Notes: generated by a model not told the origin, from the sequence alone. Shown: positions 9,801 through 17,776, counted from the first letter of the stretch. The stretch: 46,853 nucleotides of DNA from Desulfobacterales bacterium (GCA_028277765.1 JANQFQ010000020.1:1-46853), one strand, 5' to 3'. Numbers and translations are program-made.

Positions 9801-11604
9801 AAGCTATACTTATGATGAAGCCGGCAATCTTTCCTCAAAGACATTTAACAGTGGCAGGAAAGAAACATTCTCCTATGATGACCTGAACCGTATAATCGGG
9901 ATTGCCTACAGCGATAGTTCACAGATGGTTTCTTATACATATGATGCATTTGAAGCAGGTATGAATTATGGCAAGGGCCGATTGACCGGCATGACGGATA
10001 AGACTGGCACATATAGTTATACTTATGATGAGAAAGGAAATCTTATTGAAGAAACAAAACTCATTAACGGTTTAACATATATCACATCATATACTTATGA
10101 TAATACAAGCAAGATTACATCAATCACTTATCCCAGCGGACGGTTAATCACTTATACTCCTGATACAGCAGGCAACATCAATTCTATATCATCGAACTTG
10201 GATGGAATACTTGTAGATAACATATCATATAAACCCTTTGGTCCCATGACAGGCCTTACTTATGGTAATGGTTTAATCCTAAGTAGAAGTTTTAACCTGA
10301 AATATCAAATTGAAAATATTACAACGTCGGGCAATGTGATGGGTTTGACCTATACGCCTGATGCAGTGGGGAATATTTCTACCATTATCAACAATCTTGA
10401 TCCAAGCAGAAGCCAGTCATTTGGCTATGATGATTTGTATCGACTTGCCAGCGCTCAAGGGGTTTATGGGAGTATAATTTTTACATATGATAATGTCGGT
10501 AATCGTTTAACAAAGGAAGTTGGTTCTCAGACAGATTCATATGCATATCAAACAGGAACAAACAGATTACATTCCATTACAGGTGCAAATCCAAGGAACT
10601 ATGTTGTTGATACTGATGGGAATATTGCAGAGCTAAAGAAAACTCAAAATGGATCTGCCTTTAAACAACAGATAAATTATATTCATAATGCCAATGGACA
10701 GCGGACAAAGAAAGAAGTGAATGGTTCTATTACGGTTTATCATTATGATCTCAATGGCAATCTGATCTCCGAAACAGATCATCTTGGAAATTTGATCAGA
10801 GATTATATTTATTTAAATGGTCAACCTTTAAATAGTGTCGATTCATTTAGCGATGTTTATTATTATCACAATGATCATCTGGGTACGCCTCAGAAGATGA
10901 CAGATTCAACAGGAATTATTGTCTGGGCCATTGATTATAATCCATTTGGAGAAACAAATATAACTGTGGATACGATTAAAAACAACTTGAGGTTTCCCGG
11001 CCAGTATTACGATGAAGAAACCGGGCTTCACTATAACATGAATCGGTACTATGACCCACACACGGGGAGATATATGAGGGCTGATCCTATTGGTTTGTCT
11101 GCCGGTATAAATCTTTATACATATGCTTTTAATAATCCGGTAAATACGAAAGATCCATGGGGACTTTTCTCAGTTAAAGATGCAATACATCACTATTTTT
11201 TTGGAGATGGTAGAGATGTGCATCTATCTTTTGGTGAAATTGATGTGGGATTGGAACCAAGAGATTTTCCTGGTTTCGATCTACTTCTTGAAATGTACTA
11301 TAAACAAGAAGTCACAGTTTTTGTTGATTTGTCAAATTATGTTGATATCGGAGGATGGGCTGGAAACATAAATTATAGATTGAATGGTACTTTTAAAAGT
11401 GATGAATGTGAATGGGAATTCTCAGGTTATGTTGGGGCTGATCCAAACTATTTTGATTTTAACAGTAAACCTTGGGGAGACCGACCTCTTATTGATGAAA
11501 TTGTTACTCAGATGATTGGCAAATTTGGACCAATGTTAGGTGGTGAAAACTATCTTATTCATTTTCATGGCATTAGATCTGTTTATGATAGTGGAAAATG
11601 GTAA
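6844..11604 (+). CDS. RHS/YD-repeat protein with variable C-terminal tip
   Basis: The product is about 1,586 residues and exported: MKQKTIIMILLVCVFL starts a signal peptide. Residues about 25-150 form a Cys-containing beta-rich domain. A Cys/Asp-rich stretch (DTDGDYDGVPDCIDDCP) and a Gly/Gln-rich linker follow. From GNPI near residue 285 a DUF6531-like entry (GYGWTHTYN) leads into dozens of YD repeats such as YTYDAVGNVESI. The RHS core ends with RYYDPHTGRYMRADPIGL and NPVNTKDPWGLF. In this family the strands build a hollow shell around the C-terminal piece, which is usually a toxin or effector. Here the tip is about 140 residues of unrecognised, beta-rich sequence containing YFDFNSKPWGDR. No autoproteolysis motif was confirmed. 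Possible immunity partners are the short genes downstream, but nothing proves it. Confidence 0.92.
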   Translation: MKQKTIIMILLVCVFLIGIQGLSWGDHHDCRTSITASPVEPQPGEAVTISYFAFAPAGCTDPSDYPQCCTNAIPCVNSSYIIEHTPPPAGTPTKVLKAETFDNAGMQSKTWSGSITIPPEDLTTGVHTFSVVVYGLATPCNHSSFATVVVGCPDPEDPGSSGSHSGNADGVGEDDCNDPCPTDPNDECVCPEGSEKETPGICGCDTEDTDGDYDGVPDCIDDCPYNPNQAVEGSGCGVGTNTNPNTPPDNNQGAGGGGGGQGGQGEDPPDENEGGSCDKTQGNPILIYSANNYEKFNDIYFSSAFTGGFPFIRSYNSQSVLTGPLGYGWTHTYNASLYINTSTSLITMEILDATGRGFYFEQEAEGSSHYVGQDNERTTVDVDEGIYIWHRLDGTDFYFYSTGKLKSISDKSGNQLNLIYEEGGSDRLESVTDSATGRSIVFHYYPTGHASEGLLEYISGPVTTAVSDGIWVTYTYDTNSNLETVTYADGSGYIYVYNDPNDIHNLTQKKNISGSILSSWTYDDKDRAVGNVTRDGKSVEIDYDTYSMYGKIKVTDENDNIKMIKLTNIGWNYRISNISNASGCSSCGSDLVRIDYNDNMRITEKEFANGRIDKFNNFDSNNNAQTVTEALGTDDQRIIEYTYHPELITKKLSRKEKSVLDDGQGDTEYKETIWDYDDDYNDISNENPTKMIHRIIEKGYTYEKNNPGTIVPYEYITTYTYDTNNQLNSVDGPLSGSGDTTFITYDPTTRELLTLTSPIIGTTTYTYDAVGNVESITDTNNVLTTLTYDGRNRLLTNTTNGVTRTTNYNLDGKIDTVTDGEGRTLDYQYNVSGFVEKVVDPLGNYLYYGYDDKQNRNEVSFYDSTDVRSRYLRYSYDGNPADPEKHPPGKLWKEINPDDTFTEYSYDSMGNLSSVKDALNNVTMYSYDKFNRIKSVTQPGSVETKYEYDFHSNLTKIIDAKNHETTYKKDDLGRLIETVSPDTGTTSYTYDEAGNLSSKTFNSGRKETFSYDDLNRIIGIAYSDSSQMVSYTYDAFEAGMNYGKGRLTGMTDKTGTYSYTYDEKGNLIEETKLINGLTYITSYTYDNTSKITSITYPSGRLITYTPDTAGNINSISSNLDGILVDNISYKPFGPMTGLTYGNGLILSRSFNLKYQIENITTSGNVMGLTYTPDAVGNISTIINNLDPSRSQSFGYDDLYRLASAQGVYGSIIFTYDNVGNRLTKEVGSQTDSYAYQTGTNRLHSITGANPRNYVVDTDGNIAELKKTQNGSAFKQQINYIHNANGQRTKKEVNGSITVYHYDLNGNLISETDHLGNLIRDYIYLNGQPLNSVDSFSDVYYYHNDHLGTPQKMTDSTGIIVWAIDYNPFGETNITVDTIKNNLRFPGQYYDEETGLHYNMNRYYDPHTGRYMRADPIGLSAGINLYTYAFNNPVNTKDPWGLFSVKDAIHHYFFGDGRDVHLSFGEIDVGLEPRDFPGFDLLLEMYYKQEVTVFVDLSNYVDIGGWAGNINYRLNGTFKSDECEWEFSGYVGADPNYFDFNSKPWGDRPLIDEIVTQMIGKFGPMLGGENYLIHFHGIRSVYDSGKW

Positions 11605-11940
11605 TGGGGAGTTGGGGCGGTGTTGAAAAAAATATAAGGATCAGACCTTTAAACTTGAATATAACAGATGAGTTGGTTGGATTGAATGGATTGTGAGCAA
11701 CGGAAATCCCCTTGTGGGAAAATCCAACATTGCAATCAGGGATAAACGAATGGATGGATGTGACGATATAATAAAGGTAATGTTAAGTTGGTTGGATTAG
11801 TTTTATTGGTTAAAAAAGAAAAATAATTGTGCCATCAAGGTCATGACGGAAGTTGAAAAAAATAACCTCCATGACTCTGAGGAGAAAAATAAAACGGAAA
11901 ATACTCTGCTCAACTATAACTGAATAAAAGAGAGAACGTT
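11605..11940. other. Repeat-rich intergenic stretch after the RHS gene
   Basis: These 336 bases have no convincing gene. They hold copy A of a structured repeat (11672-11817), then a segment at about 11828-11869 that recurs at 20219-20262 (shared core GGTCATGA-x-GGAAGTTGAAAA), then a short ribosome-binding region before 11941. Confidence 0.7.
11672..11817. repeat. Structured intergenic repeat, copy A
   Basis: About 125 bases here match copy B at 12472-12650 with scattered substitutions. An outer stem pairs GTTGGATT (11676-11683) with AATCCAAC (11721-11728), enclosing a TCCC-cttgt-GGGA hairpin. Copy B changes one pair from A-T to G-C and keeps the stem. The copy ends in a short 9-base-period TTGG tract. 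Confidence 0.8.
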
Positions 11941-12123
11941 ATGGTAAAAAAATGCAGCAAGTGTGGTTATGTAAGAAAGAGCGGGGAAATGGCGCCGGAG
12001 TATGTGTACCTGAATTTTAAAACCGTATTCACCACAGGCACAGAGCAAGATTTTTTTATTTTCCCACATATGCGGGAAAAAAAAATCATCCGTGACCTCT
12101 GTGACTCAGTGGTGAATCAATAA
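11941..12123 (+). CDS. Small zinc-ribbon fragment, possibly a gene remnant
   Basis: The 60-residue reading frame starts MVKKCSKCGYVRKSGEMAPEY. This matches the first half of a small bacterial zinc ribbon (CxKCGxxR...aPey) in which a second C-P-x-C-G normally follows. That second cysteine pair is absent; the sequence turns into unrelated residues, and the last 13 codons come from a dispersed intergenic repeat (GTGACCTCTGTGACTCAGTG type) found elsewhere in the window. A purine-rich AAAGAGAG precedes the ATG. It reads as a truncated gene whose 3' end was replaced by repeat DNA, though expression as a short peptide cannot be excluded. Confidence 0.4.
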   Translation: MVKKCSKCGYVRKSGEMAPEYVYLNFKTVFTTGTEQDFFIFPHMREKKIIRDLCDSVVNQ

Positions 12124-12135
12124 AAAAGGGGAAAG

Positions 12136-12423
12136 ATGATGGCTATTATCGCTGCATTAGTGGGTTTTGGAATTTTATTGGTGACAGTACATTTCGGAAA
12201 TAAAATTGAGAACTGGATATTGCGGTGGCTGGCAGCTCTGGGCGGTATTCTTCTCGGAGGGATTGCTGCAGGAATCATCGCCGGTGATGTTCACCAGGCA
12301 GAACTGGCAGGGCAGATCCTGGGTGTTTTGATTATTGTCTTTTTTATAATCAAAGTTCTCTTCTTTAGAAAAGCAAAAGCCGAAAAAACAAAGAAAAAAA
12401 AGGGATCACCTATTAAAACTTAA
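12136..12423 (+). CDS. Small membrane protein with three hydrophobic segments
   Basis: The 95-residue protein has hydrophobic spans at about residues 3-20, 30-50 and 59-77, then a Lys-rich cytoplasmic-type tail (KKKKGSPIKT). AAAGGGGAAAG sits just before the ATG pair and is a good ribosome binding site. It lies 12 bases after the zinc-ribbon remnant, and the two are bracketed by the repeat copies A and B. I do not recognise the family. Small membrane proteins beside RHS genes are sometimes immunity proteins, but the position is the only argument here. It could equally be the membrane half of a broken zinc-ribbon membrane protein. Confidence 0.65.
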   Translation: MMAIIAALVGFGILLVTVHFGNKIENWILRWLAALGGILLGGIAAGIIAGDVHQAELAGQILGVLIIVFFIIKVLFFRKAKAEKTKKKKGSPIKT

Positions 12424-12471
12424 ATATGGCTGTGGAATTATGGAATGCATAGGAATACGGGAAGTAGTTAC

Positions 12472-12650
12472 GTAGGTTGGGTTGAATGGATTGTGACCAA
12501 CGGAAATCCCTTTGTGGGAAAACCCAACATTGCATTCGGGGATAAATGAATGCATGGATGTGACGATAAGATAAAGATAATGTTAAGTTGGTTTGATTAG
12601 TTTGATTGGTTGAATTGGTTTGATTAGTTCTATTGGTTAAAAAAAAACAA
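12472..12650. repeat. Structured intergenic repeat, copy B, with 9-base-period TTGG tract
   Basis: This is the second copy of the element at 11672, placed exactly 800 bases downstream. GTTGGGTT (12476-12483) pairs with AACCCAAC (12521-12528) at the same 45-base offset as in copy A. The inner TCCC-tttgt-GGGA hairpin is kept. From about 12586 the sequence becomes a degenerate tandem of 9-base units of the TTTGATTGG/TTGAATTGG kind, ending shortly before the thioredoxin gene. Confidence 0.8.
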
Positions 12651-12681
12651 AAACAATAGAACTAGCATCGAAAGGACATAT

Positions 12682-13122
12682 ATGAAAAAATTAATAATGT
12701 TTATTTTTGTGATTGTATGCATCTGGTGGGGATGGAGAAACTTTGGATCAGGATCGGGAACAGAGCTTGTGGACAGTTCAGGAAAGTATTTGCCGGAGGC
12801 GACCATCAGCAATGGAGAATGGGTTGATCTCACTGAGCATTTGGTGCCGGATAAATATACAGTGTTTATTTTTTACGCGGATTGGTGAGGGGCCTGCCGA
12901 AAGTTAATGCCGCAGTTAGCGGCAGCAGATAAAAAATCGAACTGGTTTGAAGCGCGGAGAGTAAATGTTGTGAAATGGGAAACACCAGTTGCTAAACAAT
13001 ATAATTGCCGTGGACTTCCTGGGTGTATAATCTATGATCCTGAAGGCTATTTAGTAGAAGAAATGTCATCCCAGGCATGCTGGATGGCTGCGCATCAGCC
13101 TAAGAGGATTAAGGATTTGTGA
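12682..13122 (+). CDS. Selenocysteine thioredoxin-like protein, copy 1 (in-frame TGA at 12886)
   Basis: Read through the TGA at 12886-12888, the frame gives 146 residues. An N-terminal hydrophobic anchor (residues 3-18) precedes a thioredoxin fold. Codon 69 is the TGA in FYADW-U-GAC, where thioredoxins have WCGPC. Cys72, then Pro77 five residues later, and YNCRGLPG with the predicted cis-Pro at 113 follow. The U69-to-P113 distance of 44 equals Cys32-Pro76 in E. coli thioredoxin, as I recall it. A hairpin suited to a bacterial SECIS lies 19 bases after the TGA. AAAGGA precedes the ATG. A membrane-anchored UxxC thiol-disulfide or peroxide-linked reductase is inferred; the partner is unknown. 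The competing view is a nonsense-mutated pseudogene, which the second, diverged copy with the same TGA argues against. selA, selB and selC are not in this window. Confidence 0.85.
12908..12924 (+). promoter_or_regulatory. Putative SECIS hairpin, copy 1
   Basis: TGCCGC (12908-12913) pairs perfectly with GCGGCA (12919-12924) around the loop AGTTA. The apical loop starts 25 bases after the TGA and has G as its second base. Both fit the published bacterial SECIS pattern (loop about 16-37 bases from UGA, G among the first two loop bases). An alternative longer pairing of CTGCCG (12894) with CGGCAG (12920) is possible. Confidence 0.7.
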
Positions 13123-13129
13123 TTTTATT

Positions 13130-13206
13130 TGTTGAATTGGTTTCATTGGTTTCATTGGTTTGATTGGTTGGGTTGGTTGGATTAGTTGGATTGATTACTT
13201 GATTGT
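13130..13206. repeat. 9-base-period minisatellite after Sec-thioredoxin copy 1
   Basis: Successive 9-base units read TTTCATTGG, TTTCATTGG, TTTGATTGG, TTGGGTTGG, TTGGATTAG, TTGGATTGA. Related tracts occur at about 11786, 12586 and 20161, so the same degenerate unit borders both thioredoxin copies. Confidence 0.85.
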
Positions 13207-13255
13207 TATAATGAAATATTGTTAAGTCAGCATTTTTGAAGTTAAGGAGGAACAA

Positions 13256-16200
13256 ATGAAAAACCACGAGGCAAATAACAGCATTGTTTACTTGATTCTA
13301 TCAGCGTTTTTTTTATCATCTTTTTTTCCCAGCCAGCTATATGCCAAAGAAATAGATGTACTAATCGCCGGCGGAGCTCGTAAGCAGATTACAAATGGTG
13401 TGTCTTGTGATCCCAACTGTAACGAGGTCATATCCTCTGGAGCAGGCTGGATAGATGACGAGTTTGAATTCGGCATATTACAGATTATTGGAGACACAGA
13501 GCTGTATGCAATAACAGCTCCTAATCCTCAGAAAGCAAATACAATCGATACATTAAGACTTGATGATAATATAGTTGAGCCAGATCCGCCAGACCCAATA
13601 ACCGGTATTGTAGCCAATATTTATTATCATGGAAGTGGTACGTATTTGTGCAGTAGTGATTATTGGAAGCAGATATCAGGGCTTTACCCTGAAAAAATGC
13701 TTCATGTGCCAGGGAGTCTGAGCAGTTATGATGAAACCTTGTATTTATATAATCGGCTAGATGGAAACGTTTATTCATATGATGGGACTACCTTTACAAA
13801 CTCTACAAGTCTTGATCCGGACTATTGGGTGGCACGTTATAATGACACTGCAGGAGAATATCAACCGTTTCTCCACTGCTCAAAATGGAGCAGTATTTAT
13901 TATTTTGATGGGTCAACTTGGGTGTTTTCAACTGGTTTGGATCCCGATCCAAATACGGTAAATCCCATGGTCGTGTGGGGGGAGTATGATGAATATATTG
14001 CCGTGTATCATAAGCATAACCCCGAGGACGGAACAATATATAATTATGATAATGGTTCCTGGTCATTTCTGACAGGGATGAATCCGGATTTCATGATCAA
14101 CCGGGCCGGCAATCTTGTTATACATGTTGAAAATAGTGGACCTATTTATGAATATGACGGGGCATCATGGTCACTAATCTCCAACACACTTGATCCCCAG
14201 CAGTGGGTGACACGGGGGGACAGACTAGTTTTATATGATGGGACTATGATTCATGAACACGAACTCGGAGGCACTTCTTGGGACATGAATGTTGGCGGAC
14301 CCTACACAATAGTTGACAATGGTATGGTATCCTGGGGCACTGGTAATGAATATTTTGCCGTGTGTGACGGATCGACGATTTATAGTTTCGATGGAACAAC
14401 TTGGACGGATATCGGTAGTCTTTTACCTGATCCACCTCCGACTGAGGGGGGGCCTGATATCAGCAAATTTGAAGAAATGATTGGCTGGGGAGACAGTAAT
14501 CTGTCAGTCGACTTTGGTAAAGATGGTGTATGGAACTATGACGGATCGTTATGGACCCAGACAGGTCATGCTGATGTTGAATGCATGACACCGTTTGTAA
14601 TCGACACAGGAGAGTCATGTGGTTTAACAGAAAGTGTTTATTATATTGATCCGGACACAGATTGTACGATTGATTGTGATGGTACCACTGATGCAAAAGC
14701 TTTTGATTCCTGGGAAGATATTGATTGCTGGAATCCAGGTACAGCCTATCTCCAGAAACGGAATACTGTGGCTGAACTTGACGCTTCAATCTTTATTGAA
14801 GGTATTGACGGGTATAACGGCAGCGATTATCTGACACTGGGTGCTTATGGAGAAACCACAGAGCCCCTTCCAGTGATAATGCTGATGCATGATGTTACAG
14901 GCACATGGACAGATGCGGGTGGCGGTGTTTATACCACAACATTAGAACAGCATGCAAGACGCCTGTTTATCGATGAGGCAGAAAAACTGAAAGCTGATAC
15001 CGAAAACGACGCGCCTGTGGGGCTTGGTGAAGATCCGGGCGGCGGATTTGCTACCCCTGAATGGTGCTGGATAAACAACACGTTATACGTGGTCAGTAGT
15101 GGACCTGAAGAACCTTCAGGTGTTGAGGTATCAGGAGAGGATCCTTCAATCAGTATACACAATTCTAAAAATATCGTTATTCAAAACCTGGATATCCAGG
15201 GCGGATCAAGCGCTGTAGCGTTAATCAGTTCACAAAATTGTGTTATTGAAAATGCCAATGTGGGCAAGTACTCATATTACGGAGTTCAGGTTCAGCAGAA
15301 TGGATTGAAAAGCCTTGTCAAGGAATCATCCGGACATGAAATACATCATTGTGTGTTTGATTCAGGGTATCATATGAACTATACCACCGATGATTTCAAA
15401 AGATGGAAACGCACTCTGCCCGGCGGTTCCTGGGATGGCGTCAGAATCTATGGCCACTCTAATAAAATTCATCATAATGAATTCTATGACTGGGGACATA
15501 CCGGGCTTCAGTTCGATAATGTAGGGCAAATCCAGCCAAACGGAGCCAACAACAATATTGTTCATCATAATTTGGTAAAAGCAGAAAACATTTCATATGG
15601 CCGAGGTATTGGTTTAAATGGATTTGAAGGCAAAGCAAGTAATAACCATATTTATTCAAATGTTATTCAAAATACAAAATCGCCTAATCAAATTGGCGGA
15701 GACAATAATTATTTTTATTACAACATTATTGATACAATACCCCAGTCTGTATTTAAAGAGGTGTTGGATAGTGGTACCGGAGAAACAGGGTATGTCGATG
15801 GCACCTGGGCAATCATGATTTTAGACAATACTAGTAACAATTATTTTGTTAATAATACGATTGCCAATTGCGCTAATGCCGGCATTTCTCTTATAAATTC
15901 AGCAAATGAATATGTTGAAAATAACATTATTCAAAATAATATTATTTATAATTGTGGTTATAAATATTATCGCGGAGACTATGGGGCCTTTCTTGTGCAG
16001 AAATCTTCATACCTTAAATATAACAATTATAAAAGTAATTACATATATTTGAATGATAATGTTTCTCCGGTATTATATCGAGATACGTATATGAATATTA
16101 GTGACTGGAATGATCTGGATGAAGAAACTTTCCCGGATCCTGATCCGAACGATGATGTGATTGGGGATGATGTGGGTGTTGATGATGACAACATTCAGGA

Positions 16201-17395
16201 AGATCCCTTGCTGGTGCTTTCTGGCGATAATGATTTCACAGATTGTATCATGATCGGCGGCCCTTGTCCGGATTTTTATAGGTTGATAGACGAATCAAAT
16301 TGTATTGATGATGGTGAATCAATTGAAGGAATCCATTATAATATTGATGAAGATTTGTTTCCGACAGCTAATGATCATCCAAAAGATATTGTTGGTACCA
16401 CTATTAATGGCCGGGGTTCAGGAAATATTGACGTTGGTTCATTACAGGAAGCACAAAACTGTATATACGTTGGAAGCGGAGAGACTTACACAACAATTCA
16501 AGCTGCGGTTAATGCTGCCAGTACAGGTGACACCATTATAGTTAAACCCGGTACATATACAGAAAACGTTACTGTGAATAAAGAGGTTCATCTTCAATCC
16601 GCTGGTGGGTATGAGGCTGTGTCGGTGGAAGCTTCAGTTGCGAACAGTTATATATTTCATGTTTCTTCCGACAATGTAACTATTGACGGATTTACCATGT
16701 TTGGCATATCAGGGGGGCATAAAGCAGCTGTTTATATTCATAATGTAGATAACTGTATTGTGAAAAACAATCGCTGCGGCTATGATGGCTCCCATAAAAA
16801 CACCAGAGGGATCTATCTTATCAATGCCCAGAATAATATTGTTACAAACAACATCTGTAATTCTAACGATGGTGTCGGTATTTATTTATATAATGGAGAT
16901 TATAATATGATTACCGGCAATACATGCAATTCAAATCCTCATTCCGGTTACTTTTCAACACATTCGGAAGACAACACCATATCAGGAAATACGTTTAATA
17001 ATAATGGATACGGTCTTGATCTGGTTGATTCCCACTATAATACGATTTATGAAAATACGGCGAACAATAACGATTATTATGGTATCTGGTTTCATAAAAA
17101 CACCTACCCTGATCCGTGTGTCGGCAACGTTATATATCTGAACAATTTTAGCAATAATGTTAATGCTGACGCAAAATCGGAAGATGATACACAAAACGAC
17201 TGGATAACACCGTATAAAATGAATTATTCTTATAATGGATCATCATTTGAAAATTATATGGGAAATTACTATGAGGATCATGATCGTACTGATGCTGACA
17301 ATGACGGTATAGCGGATAGCCCATATGATTTTCCGGACCCTGACAGTGATGATGATTATCCTCTTGCAGTTACATTTGGAAATTATACCTACTAA
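13256..17395 (+). CDS. Secreted YDG-repeat and parallel beta-helix protein (NosD-like C-terminus)
   Basis: The 1,379-residue protein has a strong AAGGAGG ribosome binding site and a signal peptide ending around LYAKE. After a short N-terminal domain, residues about 120-450 carry YDG-type repeats (YSYDGTTFTNS, YEYDGASWSLIS, YSFDGTTWTDIG) like those of the giant protein at the window start. A middle region is followed by right-handed beta-helix rungs around residues 630-900 (NIVIQNLDIQGGSSAV, NKIHHNEFYDWGHTG) and a second helix from about 1085 with the PGTYTENV entry and N-x-I-x-x-N rungs typical of NosD/CASH domains. It ends in Asp-rich SPYDFPDPDSDDDYPL. Glycan binding or carbohydrate processing at the cell surface is plausible. 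No catalytic centre was identified. Confidence 0.88.
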   Translation: MKNHEANNSIVYLILSAFFLSSFFPSQLYAKEIDVLIAGGARKQITNGVSCDPNCNEVISSGAGWIDDEFEFGILQIIGDTELYAITAPNPQKANTIDTLRLDDNIVEPDPPDPITGIVANIYYHGSGTYLCSSDYWKQISGLYPEKMLHVPGSLSSYDETLYLYNRLDGNVYSYDGTTFTNSTSLDPDYWVARYNDTAGEYQPFLHCSKWSSIYYFDGSTWVFSTGLDPDPNTVNPMVVWGEYDEYIAVYHKHNPEDGTIYNYDNGSWSFLTGMNPDFMINRAGNLVIHVENSGPIYEYDGASWSLISNTLDPQQWVTRGDRLVLYDGTMIHEHELGGTSWDMNVGGPYTIVDNGMVSWGTGNEYFAVCDGSTIYSFDGTTWTDIGSLLPDPPPTEGGPDISKFEEMIGWGDSNLSVDFGKDGVWNYDGSLWTQTGHADVECMTPFVIDTGESCGLTESVYYIDPDTDCTIDCDGTTDAKAFDSWEDIDCWNPGTAYLQKRNTVAELDASIFIEGIDGYNGSDYLTLGAYGETTEPLPVIMLMHDVTGTWTDAGGGVYTTTLEQHARRLFIDEAEKLKADTENDAPVGLGEDPGGGFATPEWCWINNTLYVVSSGPEEPSGVEVSGEDPSISIHNSKNIVIQNLDIQGGSSAVALISSQNCVIENANVGKYSYYGVQVQQNGLKSLVKESSGHEIHHCVFDSGYHMNYTTDDFKRWKRTLPGGSWDGVRIYGHSNKIHHNEFYDWGHTGLQFDNVGQIQPNGANNNIVHHNLVKAENISYGRGIGLNGFEGKASNNHIYSNVIQNTKSPNQIGGDNNYFYYNIIDTIPQSVFKEVLDSGTGETGYVDGTWAIMILDNTSNNYFVNNTIANCANAGISLINSANEYVENNIIQNNIIYNCGYKYYRGDYGAFLVQKSSYLKYNNYKSNYIYLNDNVSPVLYRDTYMNISDWNDLDEETFPDPDPNDDVIGDDVGVDDDNIQEDPLLVLSGDNDFTDCIMIGGPCPDFYRLIDESNCIDDGESIEGIHYNIDEDLFPTANDHPKDIVGTTINGRGSGNIDVGSLQEAQNCIYVGSGETYTTIQAAVNAASTGDTIIVKPGTYTENVTVNKEVHLQSAGGYEAVSVEASVANSYIFHVSSDNVTIDGFTMFGISGGHKAAVYIHNVDNCIVKNNRCGYDGSHKNTRGIYLINAQNNIVTNNICNSNDGVGIYLYNGDYNMITGNTCNSNPHSGYFSTHSEDNTISGNTFNNNGYGLDLVDSHYNTIYENTANNNDYYGIWFHKNTYPDPCVGNVIYLNNFSNNVNADAKSEDDTQNDWITPYKMNYSYNGSSFENYMGNYYEDHDRTDADNDGIADSPYDFPDPDSDDDYPLAVTFGNYTY

Positions 17396-17540
17396 TGGGC
17401 GACACTTTCTGCCTCCAGACTGGTAAGTAGAATTAAAAGGCACTCAGTCGAACCAATTGATGGAGGGTCGAACAAAGTTAGGTTATTGGCAATACAGTAA
17501 ATGTTTTCAAAAAAGCCCCTTATTTAATCCAATTTAAAAT

Positions 17541-17559
17541 CCTGGTCCTCCGGGCCAGG
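17541..17559. repeat. CCTGGTCC hairpin, first of two
   Basis: CCTGGTCC-tcc-GGGCCAGG forms an eight-pair stem with one G-T pair. A near-identical hairpin (CCTGGCCC-tct-GGGCCAGG, no mismatch) lies at 17864-17882, so pairing is conserved while the sequence differs. Confidence 0.65.
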
Positions 17560-17657
17560 CCGGCGTTCAGTGGCTTTGCCATCTGAACGACAGGTTATTT
17601 TAATGTATAAAAGCACTAGAGTGATCCCCGCAGACTGGCTGTACTGTACTAGTGCCC

Positions 17658-17776
17658 GTCATCCCGGCCAAGTGCAGTGGAGCGGAACGCGAGCCGGGAT
17701 CCATTGTCGCTTGAATCGGAATATTGTTCTGGATTCCGGGTCTTAGCCCAAAAAGACTGGGCTCGCCCGGAATGAC
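17658..17776. mobile_element. MITE-like element with terminal inverted repeats
   Basis: GTCATCCCGG at the left end and CCGGAATGAC at the right end form an imperfect 10-base terminal inverted repeat around 119 bases with no gene. This is the GTCATTCCGG-type intergenic repeat common in many proteobacteria. No transposase is nearby. Confidence 0.6.

Noticed and set aside
12682..13122. Two separate small genes (68 and 71 codons) or a pseudogene with a nonsense mutation
   Set aside because: The halves are in one frame, together form a complete thioredoxin fold with correct spacings, and the second copy has the same TGA at the active-site cysteine position.
13130..13206. CRISPR-like short regular repeats
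   Set aside because: The units are 9 bases, directly adjoining and degenerate, with no spacers and no cas genes.
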